A stretch of DNA of 7,613 nucleotides, from contig JAMXLG010000222.1 of assembly GCA_024281135.1 (NCBI GenBank), positions 1 through 7,613 of the forward strand, given 5' to 3'. The stretch comes from Vulcanimicrobiia bacterium. GTDB taxonomy: Bacteria > Eremiobacterota > Eremiobacteria > Baltobacterales > Baltobacteraceae. The position numbers and the translations under genes are program-made. Shown here piece by piece: positions 1 to 6,337 of this stretch. Each line of letters starts with the position of its first letter. Position 1 is the stretch's first letter. The notes below the pieces were generated by a model that was not told where the DNA came from, made no database searches, and saw only the letters and a program-made list of their open reading frames with translations.

Positions 1-392
1 GCAATGATCGCCGTTGCAACGGTAAGTGCCGTGCACAACACTATCCACGAAAACGACCTGCGGAACTCGGCAGGAAACGTGTGGGTGTAGAAACGGGTGA
101 CGCGTTGCCACCCCGTAGTGGCGCTTCCGCCATAGACGTATGCGTGAGCGCGAGCGACGAGCCGGTTCAGATAGGTCAAAAGACGTGCCTCGTATCCGCG
201 TCCGCTTGCGTAGGCGAGATCGCTCGTTGCGGCGCGGTAGAGGACCCCGATGCGCTCGACTTCCTCGGGCTGCAGGCGGCGTATGCCTCGACGGTTTGCG
301 CGCGAGAGCAGTGCGTCGAGCTCTTCCCACGAGCCGGAACGGCGTTCGACGAAGGTGCGCTGCGTCACGGCGTGTGAAGTACGAGCGCCCAT
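1..392 (-). CDS. SpoIIM-family (stage II sporulation protein M-like) membrane protein, N-terminal part; runs off the left edge
   Basis: Reading the minus strand from an ATG at 392 gives an uninterrupted 130-codon frame to the window edge. The protein starts MGARTSHAVTQRTFVERRSG and shows the family pattern in order: an F-V-x-R-R segment (residues 14-18), SWEELDALL (21-29), an LYR..TSDLAYA block (about 52-62), LNRLVARAHAYVYGG (74-88), then a TFPAEFRRS segment (104-112) leading into a hydrophobic stretch from about residue 114 that should be the first membrane helix. The remaining helices lie outside the window. The start is supported by GAGGG 8 nt upstream; a GTG at 368 is the alternative. SpoIIM-family proteins are integral membrane proteins. 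In Bacillus the namesake acts in septal peptidoglycan degradation during engulfment, but homologues are widespread in non-spore formers next to RDD genes, so sporulation should not be assumed. It is divergent from the RDD gene. Family call confident, function unknown. Confidence 0.85.
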   Translation of the reverse strand, partial: MGARTSHAVTQRTFVERRSGSWEELDALLSRANRRGIRRLQPEEVERIGVLYRAATSDLAYASGRGYEARLLTYLNRLVARAHAYVYGGSATTGWQRVTRFYTHTFPAEFRRSFSWIVLCTALTVATAII

Positions 393-1131
393 GGACCGAA
401 CCCTCGACGTCCGCACGCCGGAATCAATCGAATTCTCCTATGAGCTTGCAGGCATCGGCAGCCGCTTCTTGGCGGTCGCGATCGATTTACTGTTGCAAAT
501 CGGACTATTGATTGCGCTCGTGTGGGGGCTGACGCTCATGGCTCCGCATTTTTCGGCTCCGAAGCGCGCGCCGGGCAGTGTGGAGATGAAGTTCGTGCAG
601 AACGTCGTCGCCGGCATCTTCATCTTTGTCATTTTCATGATCTTCTTCGGATACTTCGTCGTGTTCGAAGCGCTCTGGAATGGGCAGACGCTCGGCAAAC
701 GCGCACTCGGATTGCGCGTGGTGCGTGACGGCGGATATCCGATCGATTTCACTGCGGCACTCGTGCGCAATTTAATCCGCGTCGGCGAAATGATGTTCGG
801 GTTCTATGCGATCGCTGCGATCGCCGCACTCTTCTCGCCGGAAAACAAACGCCTCGGCGACATGGCGGCGGGAACGATCGTCGTACGCGAAGCGAAGATG
901 CAATCGCCGGCGTCGATGCTGCGTGAAATTCGCGAAGAGCCGGTATACGCTGCAACGGCCTACGCAAGCGGTGAAGAACGCGCGCTCGTGAAACGGTTTC
1001 TCGAACGCCGCGATTCACTCGACCCGCTTCGGCGCAGCGAAATCGCACACCAAATCGCGCAACGCATCCGCCCGCGAGTTCCTGCAGAAATGCAACGCCT
1101 CGACGACGAGGCGCTACTCGAACGATTGTAA
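391..1131 (+). CDS. RDD-family integral membrane protein (246 aa)
   Basis: The protein begins MDRTLDVRTPESIEFSYELA, the typical opening of RDD proteins (a short strand with a TPE motif before the first helix). The family-defining residues are visible: Arg25 and Asp32 in the first membrane helix region (SRFLAVAID) and the NKRLGDMAAGT motif with Arg154 and Asp157. Predicted membrane segments are about residues 26-49, 71-93 and 134-149. A charged helical C-terminal extension (about 170-246, rich in E, R and L) follows the membrane domain and is probably cytoplasmic. The frame stays open upstream to an ATG at 250, but that part is antisense to the SpoIIM-family gene and does not resemble the family, so the ATG at 391 is chosen even though its ribosome binding site is weak. 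RDD proteins are poorly characterised; some are proposed transporters or ion exchangers. Pairing with SpoIIM is common in bacteria, which supports both calls. The downstream VOC gene begins 15 nt later and is probably co-transcribed. Confidence 0.88.
   Translation: MDRTLDVRTPESIEFSYELAGIGSRFLAVAIDLLLQIGLLIALVWGLTLMAPHFSAPKRAPGSVEMKFVQNVVAGIFIFVIFMIFFGYFVVFEALWNGQTLGKRALGLRVVRDGGYPIDFTAALVRNLIRVGEMMFGFYAIAAIAALFSPENKRLGDMAAGTIVVREAKMQSPASMLREIREEPVYAATAYASGEERALVKRFLERRDSLDPLRRSEIAHQIAQRIRPRVPAEMQRLDDEALLERL
401..405 (-). promoter_or_regulatory. Shine-Dalgarno site of the SpoIIM-family gene
   Basis: The plus-strand CCCTC reads GAGGG on the minus strand, 8 nt before the ATG at 392. It favours that ATG over the internal GTG at 368, which has no comparable site. 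It lies inside codons 4 and 5 of the divergent RDD gene, so the same bases code on one strand and serve as a ribosome binding site on the other. Confidence 0.5.
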
Positions 1132-1146
1132 GACGAAGGAGGAACG

Positions 1147-1524
1147 ATGGTCACCCTCGGTTCCCGCTTCCACATCTTCTCTCAGCCGTCGCAACGCGAA
1201 GCTATGCGTGCATTTTGCGTTGAGGTGCTCGAGTGTAATGTGATTGAACGCAAATTCGATGGCATGGAGTACCCGGTGATGGTCGTTCTCGCCGATCAGG
1301 GAGTGTTCAGCGTAGAATTTCGTAGCGACGCGCCCGATCCGTCGGCCCCGTCATACGGCGCGTGGATCGAGTTCGTCGTTCCGGATCGCGAAGCGATGCA
1401 GCAGCGCTTGCGCGACGCAGGAACAAGTGAGTTCAAGCATGCCGGCAGCACTCATACGTACTTCCGCATGCCGAACGGTCAAGTGTTTCGGGTGCTAACC
1501 CAAGATCAGCTAAACGCGCCTTAG
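1147..1524 (+). CDS. VOC-superfamily (glyoxalase/bleomycin resistance-like) protein, 125 aa
   Basis: A 125-residue single-domain protein with the paired beta-alpha-beta-beta-beta modules of the vicinal oxygen chelate fold. The first module is about residues 6-59 (SRFHIF, a helix with FCVEVLECNV, then VMVVLADQGVFSVEF). The second is about 70-118 (GAWIEFVV, helix EAMQQRLRDAG, then THTYFRMPNGQVFRVL). The segment before the C-terminus matches the usual P-[DN]-G-N-x-x-E-L ending, but the metal-binding Glu of that motif is Arg115 here, so this may be a metal-free member or bind metal differently. No substrate can be inferred; a resistance or glyoxalase I role is not supported. The start is firm: AAGGAGG lies at 1136-1142, 4 nt before the ATG. 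It sits 15 nt after the RDD gene in the same direction, and its last 4 nt overlap the end of the convergent DUF697-like gene. Confidence 0.85.
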   Translation: MVTLGSRFHIFSQPSQREAMRAFCVEVLECNVIERKFDGMEYPVMVVLADQGVFSVEFRSDAPDPSAPSYGAWIEFVVPDREAMQQRLRDAGTSEFKHAGSTHTYFRMPNGQVFRVLTQDQLNAP

Positions 1525-2516
1525 CGGTTTTTGAAGCGTTGGGTGAATTCGCGGGCGAAGCGCATCGCGTCGGCTTTTGTGCGGTCGTAGATCTTCTTGG
1601 CGTCGGTTTTGCTCATGTGACGGCCATGCTCTAAGAAGAACGTGGCGCTTTCACCGACGACGATCGTACCTGCGTACGCGATCGCGCCTTTGATCGCGAT
1701 GCCTGCAACCGGAACGAAGCCGACCAGTTCGCGCGCTAACGTGCGCCAGCCGAAGCCGCCGCCGATGACGGGGAGCAGTTGCCACATCCGCTGCACGTCC
1801 GGATCTTTGCCGTACGCCGCTTGGATGTGCAACAGCAGCATCATCTGCAGTCCGGTGATTGCGACCATGTCGCCCGCCGATGCAAAGGCTCCGAGAACGA
1901 TGCCGACGACGGGAATATGATCGACGACCGCGCTCGCAAGCGCAACTTTGAGCGCGTTATTCGCCGCGTCGCGCGTGAGCTTTGCGGCCACCGATTCGCG
2001 CAGCGGCGGCAATCGGCGGCCGACCGCGATCTCGACGCCCTTCGACGCTTCGACCATGTGCGTGAAGACGCGTCCGCGCAGCGCGTCGCGCGTAAGTGCC
2101 GTGACACCATATTCGGCGAACGTTCCGGGCGCGGGCACCGCTGCCGGTCCACTTGGTTGCGCAGCGGGATCGACGGTGAGCGCCATGATCGGCACGCGCA
2201 ACGATTTGAGCGGTTCGAGCTGCGCGCCTGCGAGATCGCCGCGTTCTCCTAGAAAGACGACGAGACGAACTTCGCTCGGTTCAGTAATCAACGGCGCACC
2301 GTCGTTGCGAATTGTTTCGAGACAGGATGCCGCGTCAAGCGGAATCGTATCGTCCTCGTGCCCCGAAAGCAGCAACGCTCGAAACTCCGCGATCAACGCC
2401 GGATCGCCGCAGAGCAAGTAGCGGAACGGCTTTCGGACGTGCGCCTGCACGGCCTTGACGTCGATGCCGTTACGAACTAAGCGGAACAGATCGTTCGCGC
2501 CGAGAGCCGATGCCAT
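1521..2516 (-). CDS. DUF697-like membrane protein with a degenerate GTPase-like N-terminal domain (331 aa)
   Basis: The C-terminal half (about residues 175-300) has the hallmarks of DUF697/YcjF-like domains: a helical segment, two Pro/Gly-containing hydrophobic hairpins (DHIPVVGIVLGAFASAGD at about 199-216 and VGFVPVAGIAIKGAIAYAG at about 265-283), a GLQMMLLLHIQAAYG segment (222-236) and a final VGESATFFLEHG (287-298). The N-terminal half alternates like a small GTPase: a strand with FRYLLCGDP where the P-loop would be (31-39), VRLVVFLGERGDL (83-95), VPIMALTVDP where the N/TKxD motif would be (108-117), then a terminal helix. No GxxxxGK[ST] or NKxD is present, so nucleotide binding looks lost. 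DUF697 is often fused to or paired with GTPases (YcjX/YcjF in the phage-shock regulon of E. coli). The start has GGAGG at 2522-2526, 5 nt upstream. It lies 22 nt behind the M48 gene, so probably one operon. The DUF697 call is moderately sure; the pseudo-GTPase idea is inference. Confidence 0.72.
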   Translation of the reverse strand: MASALGANDLFRLVRNGIDVKAVQAHVRKPFRYLLCGDPALIAEFRALLLSGHEDDTIPLDAASCLETIRNDGAPLITEPSEVRLVVFLGERGDLAGAQLEPLKSLRVPIMALTVDPAAQPSGPAAVPAPGTFAEYGVTALTRDALRGRVFTHMVEASKGVEIAVGRRLPPLRESVAAKLTRDAANNALKVALASAVVDHIPVVGIVLGAFASAGDMVAITGLQMMLLLHIQAAYGKDPDVQRMWQLLPVIGGGFGWRTLARELVGFVPVAGIAIKGAIAYAGTIVVGESATFFLEHGRHMSKTDAKKIYDRTKADAMRFAREFTQRFKNR

Positions 2517-2538
2517 TTAAACCTCCGAGCGGAGTGCA

Positions 2539-4551
2539 CTAATCAGGATGCATCTCCTTGACGGGATCGTCCGTGTAATCGAGATAGACGAGACCCGTGA
2601 AAATTTCGAGCGGCCATGCGTGCATCCCGTGTGAATCAGCTAAGTCGACCGGCGACTTCTTCGTGCGCACCATCTCATCGACGATTTCTTGCGGCGTCGA
2701 CTTGATGTCGGCGGCAACGATCGTGGCGACAACGACGTCGCCCGGCGAGATGTTGTCATGCAGCATCGTCTGGTAGTCGACGGTGTCGATCTTAAAGCGA
2801 TTCTCCAACGCATACTTCAGCGTCGCATACCGCTGCGGCGTCGTCCCGAGGCCGAGGAGCGTGATGCGCGCGGAGAGCTGACGCGTGCGCGCCATGTTGT
2901 AGAGTTGCGCCGCCTGCGACGCGGCGTTCGCCCCATTGTTCAGACTCGTCGCAGCCTTTTCCATCATGGGCGCGAGCAGGTCGTATTCGCTCTTCGAGAT
3001 GTCACCTTGATAGTTTACCGGCGCGCGCGCGAGCTCTTTGAAGAACGCGTCCACGTCGCCAAGTGCTTGGTCGAGCAACGTGAGCGATGCGCGTCCCGCA
3101 TCAACCGTACGCAGCATATCGCTGTCGGCGAGTTGCAGTTCTTTGAAGACGCTCGGGTAAGACGGTAGCAGCGCAATTGATTCGGCCGGAATCGGCGTCG
3201 AATTTAGCGTCGCCTGCATTTCGTTCAGGATTTGGTTGCTCTCGCGCAGGAGGCCGGACTCTTTGCCCTTCTCGAGCGACCCGACGCCGTTGATAGCGGT
3301 CCCGGCATCCATGGTTGCGCTATTGATCGAACGGCCCATCGCGTTCACGTTCTTCAAGATCGCTTCCAAGCGCGACCCGTGTTGGATATTGATACGGCTG
3401 AAGTCCGGAATCTCGTATTGCAGCGCGTTCATCCGATTGTTGATCGTCTTGAGCTGGTCTTTGCCTTCGTCGTGGCGCGCGACGATTTCGCCGTTGGCTT
3501 GGGTCTGTGACGCTTCCACTTGTGAAAGCTGTTGGCGTAAACGTTCGAGATTGGGCCTGACGAGGGTGACGCTGTGCGCCTGCATTTGACGTAACGACGC
3601 GATGCGTGCATTGGCTTCATCGCGCGTCTGCGGATTGCCGCGCTGTGCCGCCTCCGCAAGCGTCTGCTGGCTCTTGTTCGGCAGACCCATTGCAAGCTCG
3701 TCTTCACCTTCGCCGAGGAGCGCTTCGGTATTTTGCGGGTCGTTCTTGAGAACTTGATCGAACTTCCACATCGAGAACGAGTAACGCGCGCGCTCTTCAT
3801 CGCTCGCGCTCTGAACCACGTCCTGTTGTTCCGTCGTGACTTTCGGATCGAGCTCGGGGTACCCGACGAGGTGCGAAATGCGCGCATCGGATCCCGGGTG
3901 ATCTTCCAAATACTTTGTGACGAGATCGCTATGTTCGTCGCTGAGGACTTTCAGGTGCTCGAGCATCGTCTCCATCGCGTACGGATCGTATCCCGCGCGA
4001 GACATCAGCTGTAAACCGGTGCGGTCCGCTTGCAGTTCGTCAGCCCGCTGCATCTTCGCAACGACGCCCGCCTCCATCAAGTTGCCGAAGTTGTAAATCA
4101 GCGGAGAGAAGATCGAAGCGATGCCGAAGAGCAGATTGAGAGCTTGCGCCTTCGACTGCATCGTGATGACATGCCGCCGCTCGATGTGACCCGTTTCGTG
4201 GCCGATCACGCCCGCGAGTTCGTCGTCGGACTGCACGAAGTCGATGAGCCCCTCGTTGATGTACACGTAGCCGCCCATCGTGGCGAACGAGTTGACCTCG
4301 GTGTCCTTGAGGATCTTGACGTTGTAGGGGACGTCTTTTCGCGCGACTTCCTTCCAGAGATTCCGCGCGATCGACTGAACGTAGGCGTTCAGCAGGGGGT
4401 CGGTCTCGACGACCGATGACTCGACGATCTGCTCGTCCTCGCCGCGCCCCATTTCAATCTCACTTTGGGTCGAAACCGCGAGCGCTGGTGCCGGGCATAT
4501 GGCACCCATTAATGAGAGGATAACGGCAATGGGAAGGATGCGACGGAACAT
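2539..4551 (-). CDS. Secreted M48-family zinc metalloprotease, BepA-like with a long C-terminal extension (670 aa)
   Basis: Residues 1-25 form a Sec signal peptide (MFRR, a hydrophobic core, and ALA before the cut), so the protein should be periplasmic; no lipobox Cys is seen. The M48 catalytic domain covers about 30-230: the zinc motif HETGH at 118-122 (His118, catalytic Glu119, His122), the third ligand Glu172 in ADELQADRTG with the conserved Asp176, and a DHPGSDARISHL segment (217-228). One or two TPR-like helix pairs follow (about 255-325), then a Gln/Glu/Asn-rich, likely coiled-coil region (about 330-450), further helices, and an unrecognised C-terminal domain (about 555-670, ending in GLVYLDYTDDPVKEMHPD). 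E. coli BepA (M48 plus TPR, roughly 490 residues) handles outer-membrane LptD and BamA quality control; this protein is much longer. The ATG is preceded by AAGGAAG (4560-4566) with 8 nt spacing. It heads the minus-strand pair with the DUF697-like gene and is divergent from minC. Peptidase family certain; substrate unknown. Confidence 0.92.
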   Translation of the reverse strand: MFRRILPIAVILSLMGAICPAPALAVSTQSEIEMGRGEDEQIVESSVVETDPLLNAYVQSIARNLWKEVARKDVPYNVKILKDTEVNSFATMGGYVYINEGLIDFVQSDDELAGVIGHETGHIERRHVITMQSKAQALNLLFGIASIFSPLIYNFGNLMEAGVVAKMQRADELQADRTGLQLMSRAGYDPYAMETMLEHLKVLSDEHSDLVTKYLEDHPGSDARISHLVGYPELDPKVTTEQQDVVQSASDEERARYSFSMWKFDQVLKNDPQNTEALLGEGEDELAMGLPNKSQQTLAEAAQRGNPQTRDEANARIASLRQMQAHSVTLVRPNLERLRQQLSQVEASQTQANGEIVARHDEGKDQLKTINNRMNALQYEIPDFSRINIQHGSRLEAILKNVNAMGRSINSATMDAGTAINGVGSLEKGKESGLLRESNQILNEMQATLNSTPIPAESIALLPSYPSVFKELQLADSDMLRTVDAGRASLTLLDQALGDVDAFFKELARAPVNYQGDISKSEYDLLAPMMEKAATSLNNGANAASQAAQLYNMARTRQLSARITLLGLGTTPQRYATLKYALENRFKIDTVDYQTMLHDNISPGDVVVATIVAADIKSTPQEIVDEMVRTKKSPVDLADSHGMHAWPLEIFTGLVYLDYTDDPVKEMHPD

Positions 4552-4575
4552 AGGGTGGTCTTCCTTATTTACCAG

Positions 4576-4645
4576 TGAGGTAACTCAATGTTACGGCCAG
4601 AGAGTCCAGCTGCTCAACGTTCGAGCGGCTACTGACGTTACCTCA
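4576..4645. promoter_or_regulatory. Nested inverted repeats in the divergent M48/min intergenic region
   Basis: The outer arms TGAGGTAAC (4576-4584) and GTTACCTCA (4637-4645) are perfect 9-bp inverted copies. Inside them are the small palindrome GTAAC-TCAAT-GTTAC (4580-4594) and a hairpin-forming repeat, AGCTGCTC (4608-4615) and GAGCGGCT (4623-4630), with a 7-nt centre. That inner stem can extend by AGT/ACT (4603-4605/4631-4633) past a two-base bulge. The element sits between two divergent genes, so it is not a terminator of either. Multiple GTTAC half-sites suggest operator sites for a dimeric regulator acting on the M48 promoter and perhaps also on the min promoter. The repeats are seen directly; the operator role is inference. 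I could not find a convincing plus-strand promoter for minC; TATCAG at 4669-4674 is only a weak -10 candidate. Confidence 0.45.
4588..4617 (-). promoter_or_regulatory. Possible sigma70-type promoter of the M48 operon
   Basis: On the minus strand, TTGAGC (4617-4612) and TAACAT (4593-4588) are separated by 18 nt and match the -35 and -10 consensus at 4 of 6 positions each. Transcription would begin near 4580, giving a leader of about 30 nt that contains the Shine-Dalgarno site. The -10 lies inside the short palindrome GTAACTCAATGTTAC (4580-4594), so a protein bound there would block this promoter. Matched by eye only. Confidence 0.3.
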
Positions 4646-4662
4646 GCTTACTGTGCACTCTG

Positions 4663-4701
4663 TGTGGATATCAGAAAGAACTTGCGAACGACTGTGGATG
4701 G
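4663..4701 (+). repeat. Two TGTGGAT direct repeats upstream of minC
   Basis: TGTGGATAT (4663-4671) and TGTGGATGG (4693-4701) are spaced exactly 30 bp apart. Reverse-complemented, the first differs at one position from the DnaA box TTATCCACA, the second at two. Two imperfect boxes could occur by chance; no AT-rich unwinding region or dnaA/dnaN neighbours are present, so this is not called an origin. Autoregulation or DnaA control of the min operon is only a possibility. Confidence 0.2.
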
Positions 4702-4743
4702 ATGAAGGGCCGGGATGGGAGCTGCTGTGAATTCCGGGCTCCA

Positions 4744-5538
4744 ATGACCCTTATTCGAGGACGCGGACTCGGCCTCGAACTCTGTTTCGCCGGTCTCGAC
4801 TTCGACGTGGCGCTGGCCGAGTTGTCTACCAAGTTGAGCGAGCGTCCCGGTTTCTACCGGGGCTCATCGGCCATTGCCGTCGTCGACGATCCCCCACCGG
4901 CTGAGGAGAGTCTTGCCGGCTTGCGCGCGCTTCTCGAGGAGCACGGTGTCGAACTTTCGGCCGTCGAGACCGCCGGAGACAGTCAAGAGCTCGAACGCAG
5001 GCGCGCGCTGCGCCCACATCGTGACCTCAAGCTCTCGGATTCCGCTCGGTCGCTCGTCGCCGACTTTGCAGGTGCGCGTGCCGACATCGCCGACCGTCGC
5101 AAGCGCGGCGAATCAAGCGTCCGCCGGGTCATTCATCGCGAACCGGAACCACCGTCGGCCTCTGCGCCGGCATTGCACGTCGCGCCGCCGTCACCCGGCA
5201 CGTTGTATCACGTCGGTACGTTGCGCGGCGGGCAAGCGTTGCATCACGTCGGCAACATCATCGTCGTCGGCGACGTCAATCCGGGAACGGAACTCGTTGC
5301 AAGTGGTGACATCGTCGTGTTCGGACGCTTGCTCGGCGTCGCGCACGCTGGCGCCCAAGGTGACGAAACTGCAAAAGTGTACGCGTTGCATTTGCAAGCC
5401 ACGCAACTTCGCATTGCAACGAGTATTGCACTCGACGAGGACACGAGAGCATCGGCCTCGCAACCAGAGGTAGCGTTCTTGCGCGATGGCCGTATTATCA
5501 TCGCGCCGTTTTCCAAGGCGTCGGAGGTACTGAAGTAA
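4744..5538 (+). CDS. minC: Septum site-determining protein MinC (264 aa)
   Basis: MinC inhibits FtsZ assembly and is recruited to the membrane by MinD. The N-terminal domain (about residues 2-85, starting MTLIRGRGLGLELCFAG) aligns with the first strand and helices of MinC. A linker of about 65 residues (about 86-152, first Arg/Asp-rich, then EPEPPSASAP) is longer than in E. coli. The C-terminal beta-helix dimerisation domain (about 153-228) is unmistakable: HVGTLRGGQ, HHVGNIIVVGDVNPGTELVA, SGDIVVFGRLLGVAHAGAQG, then LQATQLRIA. A tail ends with PEVAFLRDGRIIIAPF. The start is uncertain. The frame stays open to an ATG at 4702, adding 14 residues unlike any MinC, and neither ATG has a good ribosome binding site; 4744 is chosen because the MinC fold begins at its second residue. 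It is the first gene of the operon, and its stop is 2 nt before minD1. The divergent region upstream is the only obvious place for a promoter. Confidence 0.93.
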   Translation: MTLIRGRGLGLELCFAGLDFDVALAELSTKLSERPGFYRGSSAIAVVDDPPPAEESLAGLRALLEEHGVELSAVETAGDSQELERRRALRPHRDLKLSDSARSLVADFAGARADIADRRKRGESSVRRVIHREPEPPSASAPALHVAPPSPGTLYHVGTLRGGQALHHVGNIIVVGDVNPGTELVASGDIVVFGRLLGVAHAGAQGDETAKVYALHLQATQLRIATSIALDEDTRASASQPEVAFLRDGRIIIAPFSKASEVLK

Positions 5539-5540
5539 AT

Positions 5541-6332
5541 ATGGCAGCACGGCGAATCGTCATCACCTCCGGAAAAGGCGGCGTCGGAAAGACGACGACG
5601 ACGGCGAACGTCGGTGCCGCGCTTGCAAAACGCGGTCATCGCGTGATTCTGGTCGATGCCGATATCGGGTTGCGTAATCTCGATCTCGTATTGGGATTGG
5701 AGAAGCGCATCGTTTTCGATTTGGTCGAAGTCGCCGAAGGACGCTGCCAATTGCGTCAAGCGTTGATCAAAGACAAACGCTTCGAATCGCTCTCGATTCT
5801 GCCCGCCGCGCAAACTCGCGACAAAGATGCGATCACCGAATCGCAATTTGCTGCAATCGTCGAGCAGGCCGCAGAACAAGCGGATTACGTGCTGATCGAC
5901 TGCCCCGCTGGAATCGAAGCGGGCTTCCGTAATGCGGTCGCGGGCGCGAAAGAAGCCATCGTCGTCACAACGCCGGAAGTAAGTGCGATCCGCGATGCTG
6001 ACCGTGTCGTCGGAAAGCTCAACGACAAGCATCTTCCGATCCGGTTGATCGTCAATCGTTTACGTCCCGATATGGTGCGCAGCGGCGACATGCTCTCGGT
6101 GGAAGACGTGTGCGAAATTCTTTCGATCGAGTTGGTCGGAATCGTACCCGACGACGAAGAGGTTATCGACACGACCAACCGCGGCGAACCGATCGTGCTC
6201 GATGAAGCCGCACGGTTGCGCCTAATTTACGACAAGATCGCGCGCCGTCTCGAGGGCGACATCGTGCCGTTTACAAACTTCGATGAACAAAGCTTGCTCG
6301 GTCGCCTCTTCGGCGCACTGAAAGCGGGGTAA
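5541..6332 (+). CDS. minD: Septum site-determining protein MinD, first copy (263 aa, canonical)
   Basis: A ParA/MinD-family ATPase that binds the membrane when dimerised with ATP, recruits MinC, and is released by MinE. The deviant Walker A GKGGVGKTT is at residues 11-19 with signature Lys12 and Lys17. Switch I VDADIGLRNLD holds Asp39 and Asp41, Walker B is YVLIDCPAGIE (117-126, Asp120), RDADR at 151-155 lies in the region used for MinC/MinE binding in E. coli, and NRLRP (172-176) is near the base pocket. The C-terminal SLLGRLFGALKAG (251-263) is a good amphipathic membrane-targeting helix like the E. coli KRLFGG end. Length is normal for the family. It keeps the E. coli-like ALIKDKR (74-80) and LPAAQTRDKDA (87-97), making it the more canonical of the two MinDs. 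The start follows minC by 2 nt; GGAGG at 5523-5527 is 13 nt away and GAAG at 5532-5535 is closer, so translational coupling to minC is likely. Confidence 0.96.
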   Translation: MAARRIVITSGKGGVGKTTTTANVGAALAKRGHRVILVDADIGLRNLDLVLGLEKRIVFDLVEVAEGRCQLRQALIKDKRFESLSILPAAQTRDKDAITESQFAAIVEQAAEQADYVLIDCPAGIEAGFRNAVAGAKEAIVVTTPEVSAIRDADRVVGKLNDKHLPIRLIVNRLRPDMVRSGDMLSVEDVCEILSIELVGIVPDDEEVIDTTNRGEPIVLDEAARLRLIYDKIARRLEGDIVPFTNFDEQSLLGRLFGALKAG

Positions 6333-6337
6333 TTGCG

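Noticed and set aside
81..377. Plus-strand open frames at the left edge that could be read as a small gene upstream of the RDD gene
   Set aside because: The minus strand here encodes a recognisable SpoIIM-family protein, so the plus-strand frames are its shadows.
250..390. A 47-residue N-terminal extension of the RDD protein from an ATG at 250
   Set aside because: The extension is Arg/Ser-rich shadow sequence antisense to SpoIIM, and the RDD family pattern begins exactly at the ATG at 391.
1..392. A sporulation locus inferred from the SpoIIM-family gene
   Set aside because: SpoIIM homologues are widespread in non-sporulating bacteria next to RDD genes, and no other sporulation gene is present.
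1779..2252. Plus-strand 157-codon frames opposite the DUF697-like gene
   Set aside because: Arg/Asp-rich composition without domain pattern, opposite a gene with clear hydrophobic hairpins and a strong ribosome binding site.
4603..4633. The hairpin between M48 and minC as a Rho-independent terminator
   Set aside because: The flanking genes are divergent, so no transcript from them ends here, and there is no T-run after the stem.
4663..4701. Replication origin upstream of minC
   Set aside because: Only two imperfect DnaA-like boxes, with no AT-rich unwinding region and no origin-associated neighbour genes.
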